64,000 bases of DNA. Source: a bacterium. Lineage in GTDB: Bacteria; Pseudomonadota; Gammaproteobacteria; Burkholderiales; Thiobacillaceae. The DNA is taken from the NCBI GenBank assembly GCA_009772925.1, contig WOUQ01000001.1:248001-312000 (forward strand), written 5' to 3'. A program made the translations under genes and the position numbers. The notes beneath the pieces are model-generated. The model did no database searches, was not told the origin of the DNA, and was given only the letters and a program-made list of their open reading frames with translations. Shown piece after piece: positions 9,817 to 18,685 of the stretch (positions within the stretch are counted from its first letter, which is position 1; each line of letters begins with the position of its first letter).

Positions 9817-12800
9817 GCCACATTTCATTCGAGGCACTGCGCGTCCTGCTGCTGCTGGCCATCATCCTGGCGCTCTGGTTGTTTCGGCGCCGCGGCTGCA
9901 AGGCGGGGACGTGCGCTGGGCTGGGCCTGGTCATGGCCGGATTTGGTCTGATGCTGGCCGGCACTCTGCTGCACATCGCAGGCGACTGGCGGGGCGCGGT
10001 GGGATTCGCCTCACCCTGGAACCGGCTGGGCGAGCACCTCGTCGGCTATCTCGGCGGTCTGCTGCTGACCCTGGTGGGCCTGCTGCGCTGGTTCAAGGCC
10101 GTGCGCGCCCAGGAACTCCGCCAGGGCCGCATGCTGAGCGCCATCACACGCTCCCAGGCCAATTTCATCCATACCTCCGACACGCGCCAGGCCTTCGATG
10201 ATTTATTGCGCGACATCCTCGATCTCACCGGCAGCGAGTACGGCTTCATCGGCGAGGTGCACCAGCGAGAAGGTCAGCCTTACCTGAAGACACATGCCAT
10301 CACCAACATCGCCTGGAATGAAGAAACCCGGCGTTTCTTCACCGAGCACGCGCCGCAGGGCATGGAGTTCACCAACCTGAATACGCTGTTCGGCGCCGCC
10401 CTGCGCAGCGGCGAACCGGTCATCGCCAACGATCCCGCCCGGGATCCACGGAGCGGCGGGCTGCCGCCGGGACATCCCGCGCTGCGCAGCTTTCTCGGCT
10501 TGCCCATCCATATGGGCGGCGCCATGGTGGGCATGCTGGGTATCGCCAACCGGCGCGATGGCTACGATCAGGGACTGATCGACTGGCTGGACCCATTGTC
10601 GAGCACCATCGGTCAGCTCTTCGAGGCGCGGCGGGCGGTGTTGGCGCGGCAGGCCATCGAGACCTCGCACCGGCGCCTCTCCCTGGTGGCCAGTCACACC
10701 AACAACGGCGTGGTGATCACCGACCGGGACGGGCGCGTGCAGTGGGTCAACGCCGGTTTCGAGCGCCTCACCGGCTACGCCCTGTCGGAGGTGCTCGGAC
10801 GCAAACCCGGCGGGGTGCTGCATGGCCCGACCAGCGATCCGGCGACCGTGGCGCAGATGCGCGCGGCGTTGCAGCGCGGCGAATCGTTCGAGGTGGAAAT
10901 CCTCAATTACGCCAAAGACGGTCACGCCTACTGGATCAGTCTCAGTGTCGATCCGCTGCGCGACGAGGTGGGACAGATCCAGGGTTACATCGGCATCGAG
11001 ACTGACATCAGCGCGCGCAAGGCGGCGCAAGCCGCGCTGGAGGTGGGCGCCCGGCACACCCAGGCGGTGCTCGACAATGTTCTCGATGGCATCATCACCA
11101 TCGATGGCCGCGGCATCATCGCCTCTTTCAACCTGGCGGCCGAGCGCATCTTCGGCTATGTCGTGACGGAGGTGATTGGCCACAACGTCAGCATGCTGAT
11201 GCCGGAACCGCATCGCGGCCAGCATGATGATTACTTGCGCAATTACCAGGCATCGGGTGTGGCCAAAGTGATCGGCATCGGCCGCGAAGTGGAGGGACAA
11301 CGCAAGGATGGTTCCACGTTCCCGATGGAACTTGCGGTGACCGCCATCGACCGCGACGGTCAGCCCCTGTATATCGGCATCGTGCGCGACATCAGCGAGC
11401 GCAAGCGCATGGAACGCCTGAAGAGAGAGTTCATCTCCACGGTCAGCCACGAATTACGCACGCCATTGACCGCCATCCGCGGCGCCCTCGGCCTCATCGC
11501 CGGCGGTGCGCTGGGTGAGTTGCCTGGGCAAGTCACGCGCATGATCGAGATCGCGCACCGGAACAGTGAACATCTGACGCATCTCATCAACGATCTGCTG
11601 GACATGGAAAAGATGGCGGCCGGCGCCATGCGTTTCGATATGCAGGCACAGGACCTGATGCCGCTGGTGGAACGGGCGATCGAGACCTACCACACTTACG
11701 GCGAGGCGCGCCGTGTCTCCTTCCGGCTGAGCGCGCGCGTCGAACTGGCGATGGTGCGCGTCGATGCCCAGCGTTTTCTGCAAGTCATGGCCAATCTGCT
11801 CTCCAATGCCGCCAAGTTCTCGCCCGTGGATAGTCAGGTCGAGATTGCCGTGACCCGCCTGGATGATCATGTCCGCGTGTCGGTCAGCGATCATGGCCCC
11901 GGCATCCCCGCCCACTTCCGCGACCGCATCTTCGAGAAATTCTCCCAGGCCGATGCTTCCGATGCTCGCCCGCAGGGCGGTAGTGGTCTCGGCCTGGCGA
12001 TCACCCGGGAACTGCTAGAGCGCATGTCCGGACAGATCGGCTTCGACTCACTGGAGGGAGATGGCACCACCTTCCATGTCGATCTGCCCTTGCTGACCGC
12101 CGATGCGTCCGAGGGTGACACCGACGCCACCGCACAGGAATTGCCTGGCGCCCCGCGCCTGCTGGTGGTGGAAGACAATGCCGATGTGGCTGGTCTGTTG
12201 TCCTCCCTGCTGCGGCACGCCGGCTTCAACGTCGACCTGGCCGGCGATGCCCGTTCCGCCCTGGCGCGCCTGCAAGAGCAACGCTATGCCGCCATGACCC
12301 TGGATCTACTCCTACCCGACCAACATGGCATCGAGATCATCCGCACGCTGCGCGCCACGCCCGAACATCGCGACCTGCCGATCATCGTCGTTTCCGCCCT
12401 GGCGCAAGAAGGCCAGCTCACGCTGGCGGGTGAGTTCGATGCGGTGGACTGGCTCGCCAAACCCTTCGACGAAAGCCGGCTGCTGACGTCGGTGCGCCAG
12501 GCGGTGCATGGTGAGGACGGCAGGAAACCGCGCGTGTTGCATGTGGAGGACGATGCCGACCTGTTGCAGGTGGTGTCCACCCTGGCGCGGGAAATCGCCG
12601 AGTTCATCCCCGCGCGCACCCTGGTGGAAGCGCGCGCCCAGTTGCGGCATGGACCCTTCAGCGTAGTGATCCTCGACCTGGATTTACCCGACGGTTCCGG
12701 CTGGAGCCTGATGGCTGACCTGCAAAGCTTGCACCCAACACCGCGCGTGATCGTCTTGTCCGCCCAGGATACCGCGGCGAGCCCGGCCGAGGCGGTCGTG

Positions 12801-12908
12801 GCCACCATGCTGAAATCCCGCATTTCCAATGACGAGTTGCTGGCCACCCTGCAGCGGGCCATCCGGCTCCCCACGAACAGCATGGAACAACCCTATGCCG
12901 AAGCTTGA
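9813..12908 (+). CDS. Hybrid histidine kinase: 3 TM, GAF, PAS, FixL-like PAS, HisKA/HATPase, two receivers
   Basis: 1031 aa, starting in an ATGA overlap with the previous kinase. Three N-terminal helices (about 7-25, 34-55, 75-93), a GAF domain (about 110-285, with GSEYGFIGEV and FLGLPIHMGGAMVGMLGIANR), PAS 1 (about 290-405) and PAS 2 (about 410-535). PAS 2 resembles the FixL heme pocket: H471 in GQHDDYL, then IGIGREVEGQRKDGSTFPMEL. The kinase core has H546 in VSHELRTP and the ATPase boxes NLLSNAAKFS, DHGPGIP and GSGLGLAI. Two receivers end the protein (LLVVEDN with LDLLLPDQ; VLHVEDD with LDLDLPDGSG). The last receiver lacks the usual Lys-Pro pair near its end, so its phosphorylation is less sure. 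It probably feeds the downstream receiver and Hpt proteins. Confidence 0.93.
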   Translation: MSHISFEALRVLLLLAIILALWLFRRRGCKAGTCAGLGLVMAGFGLMLAGTLLHIAGDWRGAVGFASPWNRLGEHLVGYLGGLLLTLVGLLRWFKAVRAQELRQGRMLSAITRSQANFIHTSDTRQAFDDLLRDILDLTGSEYGFIGEVHQREGQPYLKTHAITNIAWNEETRRFFTEHAPQGMEFTNLNTLFGAALRSGEPVIANDPARDPRSGGLPPGHPALRSFLGLPIHMGGAMVGMLGIANRRDGYDQGLIDWLDPLSSTIGQLFEARRAVLARQAIETSHRRLSLVASHTNNGVVITDRDGRVQWVNAGFERLTGYALSEVLGRKPGGVLHGPTSDPATVAQMRAALQRGESFEVEILNYAKDGHAYWISLSVDPLRDEVGQIQGYIGIETDISARKAAQAALEVGARHTQAVLDNVLDGIITIDGRGIIASFNLAAERIFGYVVTEVIGHNVSMLMPEPHRGQHDDYLRNYQASGVAKVIGIGREVEGQRKDGSTFPMELAVTAIDRDGQPLYIGIVRDISERKRMERLKREFISTVSHELRTPLTAIRGALGLIAGGALGELPGQVTRMIEIAHRNSEHLTHLINDLLDMEKMAAGAMRFDMQAQDLMPLVERAIETYHTYGEARRVSFRLSARVELAMVRVDAQRFLQVMANLLSNAAKFSPVDSQVEIAVTRLDDHVRVSVSDHGPGIPAHFRDRIFEKFSQADASDARPQGGSGLGLAITRELLERMSGQIGFDSLEGDGTTFHVDLPLLTADASEGDTDATAQELPGAPRLLVVEDNADVAGLLSSLLRHAGFNVDLAGDARSALARLQEQRYAAMTLDLLLPDQHGIEIIRTLRATPEHRDLPIIVVSALAQEGQLTLAGEFDAVDWLAKPFDESRLLTSVRQAVHGEDGRKPRVLHVEDDADLLQVVSTLAREIAEFIPARTLVEARAQLRHGPFSVVILDLDLPDGSGWSLMADLQSLHPTPRVIVLSAQDTAASPAEAVVATMLKSRISNDELLATLQRAIRLPTNSMEQPYAEA

Positions 12909-13284
12909 ACGCATTCTCTGTGTGGAAGACGATCCGGATATCCAGGCGGTCATCCAGTTGGCCCTGGAGACGGTGGGCGGTTTCACAGTCGAACTGTGCG
13001 CTTCCGGGCGCGCGGCGCTGGCTAAGGTAGCAGGTTTCCAGCCCGACCTGATTCTGCTTGATGTGATGATGCCAGGCCTGGACGGCCCCGCTACGCTGGC
13101 GGCGCTGCGCGCATTGCCCGAGGCTGCCGCGCTGCCGGTGTTCTTCATGACCGCCAAGGTGCAGTCCGATGAGTTGGATCACTTTCTTTCCCTCGGCGCC
13201 CTGGCCGTGATCGCCAAGCCGTTCGATCCCATGACGCTGGCGCAGGATATCCGCGCCCACTGGCAAGCGCACCATGGCGGCTGA
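12895..13284 (+). CDS. Single-domain response regulator (CheY-like)
   Basis: 129 aa, one receiver domain only: ILCVEDDPDIQ, phospho-acceptor Asp in LILLDVMMPGLDG, FMTAK with the conserved Thr, and IAKPFDPMTL with the conserved Lys. It starts inside the end of the hybrid kinase (14-bp overlap), so it is co-translated with it. Without an output domain it probably shuttles phosphate, for example to the Hpt domain at the start of the next gene, which itself overlaps this one by 11 bp. Family and operon position are clear; the relay is inferred. Confidence 0.93.
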   Translation: MPKLERILCVEDDPDIQAVIQLALETVGGFTVELCASGRAALAKVAGFQPDLILLDVMMPGLDGPATLAALRALPEAAALPVFFMTAKVQSDELDHFLSLGALAVIAKPFDPMTLAQDIRAHWQAHHGG

Positions 13285-14905
13285 TTCTTCTCAGGCACGC
13301 CGCATCCTGGAGAATCTGCGGCGGGGCTTCATCGACCAGTTGCCGATGCGTCTGGCCGCCATCGAACAGGCCTGGATCGACTGCTACATGGCCAGCGACC
13401 CGGCGCCGGCGCTGTACGAACTGACCCGCCTGGCGCACAGCCTGCGCGGCAGCGCGACAACCTACGGGCTGCTGGCGCTGGGTGATGTGGCGGCGCAACT
13501 GGAAAACGACTTGCGACCTTGGCTGGCCAGCGAAACGGTGCCCGATCCGCTTGCTCGGGCGGAGCTCGATGCGCTGGTGGCGCGGATGCGAGAGGTGGTC
13601 CATGCCCTGCCGGAATTACCGCCCGAGAGCGGTTCGGAGGAGAACGCGACGACGGCAACCAGGGCGCTCGTTTACATACTGGAAGACGATGTGGCCCAAT
13701 CCCGCTGGTTGCGCGCGCAACTGGGACATTTCGGCTATCAGGCCGAGGTGTTCGACAAGCCGGCCGAACTGTTGGCCCAGGTGGCCCGGCAACGCCCCGA
13801 CGCCTGCGTCCTGGACATCATCATCGGGGCGGATGAACAGGCCGGCATCGCCCTCGGCCATGACTTGCACCGCGACAGCCCCAAGCTGCCGTTGATCTAC
13901 GCCAGCGTGCGTGACGACATCGACGCGCGTCTGGGGGCGGTGCGTGCCGGCGGCCAGGCCTATGTGACCAAGCCCATCAACCTGCTCGGCCTGCTGGAGG
14001 AGCTGGACCGTGTGAGCGGCCACCTGATGGAGGCGCCCTATCGCATCCTGGTGGTGGAAGACGATGCTTCCCTGGCGCGCTATTACGGCGCGCTGCTGCG
14101 TGATGCCGGCATGGAGACACGGACGCTGTCAGAGCCCTTGCGGATATTGGATGCCTTGGCGGAATTCAGCCCCGACCTGCTGCTGATGGATGTCTACATG
14201 CCCGACTGCACGGGCGCGGAGCTGGCCCGGGTGATCCGCCAGCACGCTGTGTATGGCGCCTTGCCCATCGTGTTTCTCTCCGCCGAAGACGACAAGGACA
14301 TGCAGTATGCCGCGCTGCGCCATGGCGGCGACGATTTTCTGACCAAACCCGTCAATGCCCGCGCGCTGATCCGCGCCGTCGGTATCCGCGCGCAGCGCAC
14401 CCGGCTGCTGAACCGGATGATGGTGTGCGATGCCATGACCGGCTTGCTTAATCACGGCCGCATCAAGGAGATTCTGATCGGGGAGGTGGGGCGCGCGCGT
14501 CGTGCCAACACATCGCTGAGCATCGCCATGCTCGACCTGGACCACTTCAAGTCGATCAACGATCGCTTCGGTCACGCGGCCGGCGACCGCGTCATCAAGA
14601 GCCTGGTGCGTCTGCTGCGTCAGCGCCTGCGCGGCAGCGATCTGGTCGGCCGCTATGGCGGCGAGGAATTTCTGGTAATCCTGCCCGATTGCCAGCGCGA
14701 TGCCGCCTGGCACCTGATCGACGGCATCCGCGCCCGCTTCGCCCGCATTGCACATTGCGGTGATGGGCCGAACCAGGTCTTTTCCGCAAGCTTGAGCGCT
14801 GGCCTGGCTGAGTTCCCGTTGGTCGACACGGCGGAAAACCTGCTGCTGGCGGCCGACAATGCACTTTATGAAGCCAAGCGGCAGGGCCGCGACCGTACCT
14901 GTTAA
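13274..14905 (+). CDS. Hpt-REC-REC-GGDEF diguanylate cyclase
   Basis: 543 aa. The Hpt domain (about 8-118) has the relay His H55 in RLAHSLRGSATTYG. Receiver 1 (about 130-250) has EDD, Asp in CVLDIIIG and Lys in YVTKPINL. Receiver 2 (about 255-372) has VEDD, LLMDVYMPDCTG and FLTKPVNA. The GGDEF domain (about 380-540) has an intact GGEEF site (462-466) and an RxxD inhibitory site (RGSD) just upstream, so c-di-GMP synthesis with product inhibition is expected. This layout would let a phosphorelay from the upstream hybrid kinase pass through Hpt and receivers to the cyclase. It overlaps the single-domain regulator by 11 bp. Confidence 0.94.
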   Translation: MAADSSQARRILENLRRGFIDQLPMRLAAIEQAWIDCYMASDPAPALYELTRLAHSLRGSATTYGLLALGDVAAQLENDLRPWLASETVPDPLARAELDALVARMREVVHALPELPPESGSEENATTATRALVYILEDDVAQSRWLRAQLGHFGYQAEVFDKPAELLAQVARQRPDACVLDIIIGADEQAGIALGHDLHRDSPKLPLIYASVRDDIDARLGAVRAGGQAYVTKPINLLGLLEELDRVSGHLMEAPYRILVVEDDASLARYYGALLRDAGMETRTLSEPLRILDALAEFSPDLLLMDVYMPDCTGAELARVIRQHAVYGALPIVFLSAEDDKDMQYAALRHGGDDFLTKPVNARALIRAVGIRAQRTRLLNRMMVCDAMTGLLNHGRIKEILIGEVGRARRANTSLSIAMLDLDHFKSINDRFGHAAGDRVIKSLVRLLRQRLRGSDLVGRYGGEEFLVILPDCQRDAAWHLIDGIRARFARIAHCGDGPNQVFSASLSAGLAEFPLVDTAENLLLAADNALYEAKRQGRDRTC

Positions 14906-14939
14906 TCGACTTACCGCATAGCACCATAGGAAGACCAAG

Positions 14940-16250
14940 ATGGAAACCCACACCGATCCACCCCAACCCCGCGTGCTCCTGGTTGACGACGAACCCAACA
15001 TCCTGACCAGTCTGCGCCGCCTGCTGCGCGCCGAGGGCTATGCCATCCACACCGCGGACGGTGGGGCACAGGCCCTGGCCATGCTCGCCGAGGAACCGGC
15101 CGACGTGATCGTTTCCGACATGCGCATGCCCCACATGAGCGGCGCCGAGTTCCTCAAGCAGGCCCGCGAGCGCTGGCCGGGGACCTTGCGCGTCCTGCTC
15201 ACCGGCTATGCCGACATGGCGTCGACGGTGGCGGCGGTGAACGAGGGTGGCATTCATGCCTACCTGAACAAACCCTGGGATGAAACACAGTTGCTGCAAA
15301 CCCTGCGCGGTTTGGTCGAGCGCAAACGCCTGGCGGACGAGCGCGATGCGCTGCAGGAACTGACCACGCGCCAGAATCAGGAACTGGCTTTCCTCAACGA
15401 GGGGCTGGAGGATGCGGTTCGCGCCCGTACCGCTGAACTCAAGCAGACAGCCACATTTCTTGAATTGAGCAACAAGAAGCTCAAGGAGTCCTTTCTCACC
15501 TCGCTGCGCGTGTTCTCCAACCTGGTGGAATTGCGCCAGAAAAACCTGGGTGGCCATGGCAAGCGGGTCGCCGACCTGGCGCGCAGGATCGCCGTGCACC
15601 TCGACCTGCGCGAGCAGGAAATCAACGACATCACGGTGGCGGGGCTGCTGCATGACATCGGCAAGATCAGTTGGCCGGACGAGATGATCTCCAAGCCGCT
15701 CAGCGTGTTCACCGCGGAAGAGCGCTGGCTGGCCATGAAGCATCCGGTGGTCGCCGAAACGGCGCTGATGGAACTGGAAAGCCTGCGTGGAGGCGCACAC
15801 ATCATCCGCCACCATCATGAGCATTTCAGCGGCAAGGGCTACCCCGATGGCCTTTCCGGTCTTGAAATTCCCATCGGTTCGCGCATTTTGGCGGTGGCCA
15901 ATGACTATGACGGGCTTCAGTTGGGCACGATCACTCAGCGCCGCCGCTCGGCCGCCGAGGCACTGGGCATGATCAAGGAGGGCAGCGGTAGCCGCTATGA
16001 CCCATCCATCGTGACGGCCTTCCTGGAAGTCATGGGTCATGCGGAAGCCCGGGCGAACGTGGGCCCGGAACACTCGATGGAGGTGTCCGAACTAAAGCCC
16101 GGCGACCGACTGTCCAGGACCTTGTTCAGCCACGACGGGGTGATGCTGCTGAACAAGGGATACGTGCTGGATGACCTGTTGATCAGGCAGTTGAAGAAAT
16201 ACGAGGAGAGCGCGGGGAAATTAACGGAAATATGGGTGGCCACCCCCTGA
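14940..16250 (+). CDS. Response regulator with HD-GYP c-di-GMP phosphodiesterase domain
   Basis: 436 aa, RpfG-like. Receiver (about 10-128) with D60 in VIVSDMRMPHMSG and NKPWDETQL, a coiled coil (about 130-185), then an HD-GYP domain: H238-D239 in LLHDIGKI, the HHHEHF stretch and G300-Y301-P302 in GKGYPDGL, all metal and catalytic signatures present. It should hydrolyse c-di-GMP to pGpG or GMP. A C-terminal extension of about 70 residues follows (LKPGDRLSRTLF ... GVMLLNKGYVLDD), as seen in some two-component HD-GYP proteins. AGGAAG lies 8 bp before ATG 14940. It is the hydrolytic counterpart of the cyclase directly upstream, from which it is separated by 34 bp. Confidence 0.94.
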   Translation: METHTDPPQPRVLLVDDEPNILTSLRRLLRAEGYAIHTADGGAQALAMLAEEPADVIVSDMRMPHMSGAEFLKQARERWPGTLRVLLTGYADMASTVAAVNEGGIHAYLNKPWDETQLLQTLRGLVERKRLADERDALQELTTRQNQELAFLNEGLEDAVRARTAELKQTATFLELSNKKLKESFLTSLRVFSNLVELRQKNLGGHGKRVADLARRIAVHLDLREQEINDITVAGLLHDIGKISWPDEMISKPLSVFTAEERWLAMKHPVVAETALMELESLRGGAHIIRHHHEHFSGKGYPDGLSGLEIPIGSRILAVANDYDGLQLGTITQRRRSAAEALGMIKEGSGSRYDPSIVTAFLEVMGHAEARANVGPEHSMEVSELKPGDRLSRTLFSHDGVMLLNKGYVLDDLLIRQLKKYEESAGKLTEIWVATP

Positions 16251-16304
16251 TTTCTGACCCATGCGGTTTGCAACGCTTGCCTAGGGACACCCTGTGGAGC
16301 AGCC

Positions 16305-17153
16305 ATGATCAATGTTACGGCCCAGGAACTCGACACCATACTCACCACCATCGATCGGGCGTTGTCCATGCACGATGCCTGGCGCGAGCAGATACAACGC
16401 ACACTTGCCTGCAAGCTGCCGCCACGCGAGGCGGACATTGCCGACGATGCGCACCATCAGTGTGCCTTCGGCCAATGGTTCTACGGCCCCGCCAATGCCA
16501 GCCTGCGCGGCTTGCCGAGTTTCAGGAAAGTGGAAGAAATGCACCAGATCATGCACAACCGCGCGCGGGAGTTGTGCGTTCGGCTGAAGGGCCATTGGCC
16601 CGTTACGCCCAGTGAGTACGATCCCTATATCGAACAGGTCGCCCGCTTTCGAGCCGAACTGGTGGCGTTGCGGCAGAAGGTGTTCGAAACCCTGCACAAG
16701 ATTGATCCGCTCACGGGCGCCTATTGCAGCGCGTACTTACTACCCGATCTCGAGCGTGAGCAGGCGGTCACGAAAGCCCAGGGGCAGGCCTGTAGCCTGC
16801 TCATGCTGCGCTTCGATCTATACGAGATCAACCAAACGCATGGTCGCGCGAAAGGGGACGAGATTCTGCGCGCGAGTATTTCGGGCATACGCGACGCGCT
16901 CGGTAGGGAACAAAAAGTTTACCGCTACGCCGGCGCTGAATTCGTCATCTGCCTCTCGGGCAAGGATGCCAGCGAGGCACACAAGATCAGGGGAAGCCTG
17001 CTGGCGATCGTCAGCAAGGTGTTGGAGGCTACGCTGGGCGGCTCCAACTCGAGCCTGAACATCTTCTATGCCATCACCGAACTGGATTCTGACACCTACA
17101 TTGAACAACTCATCAGCCTGGCTGAACGTGCCACATACACCATAAAAATCTGA
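16305..17153 (+). CDS. CZB-domain protein with degenerate GGDEF domain (DgcZ-like layout)
   Basis: 282 aa. The N-terminal chemoreceptor zinc-binding domain has H23, C53 (QCAFGQWFYG), H80 and H84, matching the four zinc ligands of E. coli DgcZ. The C-terminal domain (about 125-280) has the GGDEF fold entry DPLTGAY, but the catalytic motif reads AGAEF (209-213), so the metal-binding acidic residue at the third position is lost. The substrate loop is also altered (FDLYEINQTHGRAKGDE). It is therefore probably not a cyclase. It may bind nucleotide, or act as a zinc- or redox-tuned partner of the active cyclases upstream. GGAG precedes ATG 16305 by 7 bp. Its base composition looks less GC-rich than its neighbours. 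Confidence 0.88.
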   Translation: MINVTAQELDTILTTIDRALSMHDAWREQIQRTLACKLPPREADIADDAHHQCAFGQWFYGPANASLRGLPSFRKVEEMHQIMHNRARELCVRLKGHWPVTPSEYDPYIEQVARFRAELVALRQKVFETLHKIDPLTGAYCSAYLLPDLEREQAVTKAQGQACSLLMLRFDLYEINQTHGRAKGDEILRASISGIRDALGREQKVYRYAGAEFVICLSGKDASEAHKIRGSLLAIVSKVLEATLGGSNSSLNIFYAITELDSDTYIEQLISLAERATYTIKI

Positions 17154-17508
17154 AGCAAATCGAACATCGAGTATTGAAGCTCTGCTATCAGGCAACCTTG
17201 CCGTGCGACTGCTCCACTCAGTCTTCTGACTTTAATTTTGACAGACCGATCAGGCCGATCAGCGGGCTCCCAAGACCCTAGGCCCGAAGGTCGTGTGTAG
17301 GTTCTGGTACCAGCCGTTCGGGGCTTCTCCTTCTCAACTCCGAATTTCCACGTTTGAGTCCGCGTTCAGCACTCGATCCACAGTCGGTTTCATCACCAGA
17401 CCTCGAATACCGTTTTTTCAAGCGTGGCCGCCGCTCCGGCCACCGGGGCGGCGGTATCATGCCCCCCTGTTTTGCCGCCGTTCCTTTCGCCACCCTCGCG
17501 GAGTCCAC
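17154..17508. other. Intergenic stretch, 355 bp
   Basis: No convincing gene. It holds a TTGACA at 17238 without a matching -10 box, a short tandem CCGATCAG repeat at 17245-17262, and a GC-rich imperfect hairpin around 17430-17455 (CCGCCGC pairing with GCGGCGG) just before the NrfJ-like gene. The first 130 bp are AT-richer than the surroundings. I see no terminator with a T-run for the signalling operon. Confidence 0.4.
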
Positions 17509-17826
17509 ATGAAAATCCTGTCCCTGCTGTTCGCCCTGTTCCTTGCCGTCCCCGCCTTCGCCACCCCCCCCTCCGGCAAGCCAGCCGCAATGACCCAGAC
17601 CGCGAAGGTGGTGAGCACCATCAAGGCGCCGCCCTACACCTACATCGAGGCTTCCCAGGGCAAGCAGACGCGCTGGCTGGCGGCGACCATCATCGCCGTG
17701 AAGGCGGGCGATACGATCCAGTTCGATGACGGCCTGGAAATGCGCGATTTCCACAGCAAGACGCTGAAGCGCACCTTCCCCAGCATCTACTTCGTCAACA
17801 AGGTGGAGGTGGTTCCGGCGCGCTAA
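17509..17826 (+). CDS. Small periplasmic NrfJ-related protein
   Basis: 105 aa. A signal peptide (about 1-19, MKILSLLFALFLAVPAFA) is followed by a small beta-rich domain: VVSTIKAPPYTYIE, GKQTRWLAA, VKAGDTIQFDDGLEM and RDFHSKTLKRTFPSIYFVNKVEV. Short periplasmic proteins of this kind are annotated in betaproteobacteria as NrfJ-related; a biochemical role is not known to me. It contains no Cys and no heme motif. The start is fixed by the signal peptide. It converges on pcm with a hairpin-rich spacer between. Confidence 0.7.
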   Translation: MKILSLLFALFLAVPAFATPPSGKPAAMTQTAKVVSTIKAPPYTYIEASQGKQTRWLAATIIAVKAGDTIQFDDGLEMRDFHSKTLKRTFPSIYFVNKVEVVPAR

Positions 17827-17874
17827 CGGGCATGTCTTTTTATGACACCCCTGAGTATGAAAGTCATGCCCGTT
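17825..17874. terminator. Inverted repeat, possible terminator of NrfJ-like gene
   Basis: A perfect 10-bp stem, AACGGGCATG at 17825-17834 and CATGCCCGTT at 17865-17874, encloses a 30-nt loop and overlaps the stop codon of the NrfJ-like gene. There is no strong T-run after it. Confidence 0.4.
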
Positions 17875-17888
17875 TCCCTCACCCTCAA

Positions 17889-17939
17889 CCCCTCTCCCGC
17901 ACGCGGGCGAGGGGAGCTTCGAGAAGTCGCTGTGCGACT
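17889..17939. repeat. Two adjacent palindromes downstream of pcm
   Basis: CCCCTC-T-CCCGC at 17889-17900 pairs with GCGGG-C-GAGGGG at 17903-17914. A second small hairpin (AAGTCGC, tgt, GCGACTT) follows at 17923-17939. They sit at the 3' ends of two convergent genes and resemble the CCCTCTCCCG repeat found between narG and narH. Confidence 0.55.
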
Positions 17940-17945
17940 TTCACG

Positions 17946-18617
17946 TTAATTGCCGTCGCAATGCGGGCCGGTGAGGGGCACGAAGGCGACGTCCAGCACG
18001 GTCCGTGCATCCAGCCCGCCGTCGACGCGCCTCTCCAATACGCGCAGTTCCTGCGACCAGCCCTGTCGGCCGACCGGGATGACCAGGCGGGCGCCTGGCG
18101 CGAGTTGTTCTGTCAGGGCGGGCGGCACATGTGGCGCGGCGGCGGTGACCAGGATGCCGTCGTAAGGCGCGTGTTCCGGCAGGCCGGCATAGCCGTCGGC
18201 GTGGCGCACCTCGACGTTGTCGTAGCCCAGTTCGGCCAGGCGCGCGGCGGCCGCGGCCGCCATCTCGGGGATGATCTCCAGGCTGTAGACGCGCCGCACC
18301 AGCCGGCTCAGCACCGCCGCCTGGTAGCCGGAACCGCAGCCGATTTCCAGCACCGTGTCGCCGGCGCGCGGCCGCAACAGGTCGGTCATCAGGGCGACGA
18401 TGAAGGGCTGCGAAATGGTCTGGCCGTGGCCGATGGGCAGGGGACCGTCGTCGAAGGCGCGCGGCCGCAGGCCGGGAGGCACGAAGGCCTCGCGCGGCAC
18501 CGCCGCGATGGCCGCCATGACCCGCGCGTCGATGACATCCTTGCCCAGCCAGTGGTGGGTCAGTTCCGCCTCGCGACGGATGTCCCGCAGCATGCCTTCG
18601 CGTTCGTCCATGTCCAT
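17946..18617 (-). CDS. pcm: Protein-L-isoaspartate O-methyltransferase
   Basis: 223 aa. Transfers a methyl group from SAM to abnormal L-isoaspartyl residues, a first step in protein repair. Conserved blocks: VPREAFVPPGLRPRAFDDGPLPIGHGQTISQPFIV near the N-terminus and the SAM-binding motif VLEIGCGSGYQAAVLSRL (about 89-106), followed by VYSLEI and PYDGILVTAAAP. Length is normal for the family (about 210-225 aa). It is transcribed divergently from truC with little room between, and convergently with the NrfJ-like gene. Cytoplasmic enzyme. Confidence 0.95.
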   Translation of the reverse strand: MDMDEREGMLRDIRREAELTHHWLGKDVIDARVMAAIAAVPREAFVPPGLRPRAFDDGPLPIGHGQTISQPFIVALMTDLLRPRAGDTVLEIGCGSGYQAAVLSRLVRRVYSLEIIPEMAAAAAARLAELGYDNVEVRHADGYAGLPEHAPYDGILVTAAAPHVPPALTEQLAPGARLVIPVGRQGWSQELRVLERRVDGGLDARTVLDVAFVPLTGPHCDGN

Positions 18618-18685
18618 GTGCCGCTCCCAGGCCGATGGCGCCTACCTTACGCTCGACGCGGGCGCTCCGCCAAGGCCTCGCGAAC

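Noticed and set aside
17238-17266. TTGACA as a promoter for the NrfJ-like gene
   Set aside because: No -10 box at suitable spacing; the next 25 bp are GC-rich.
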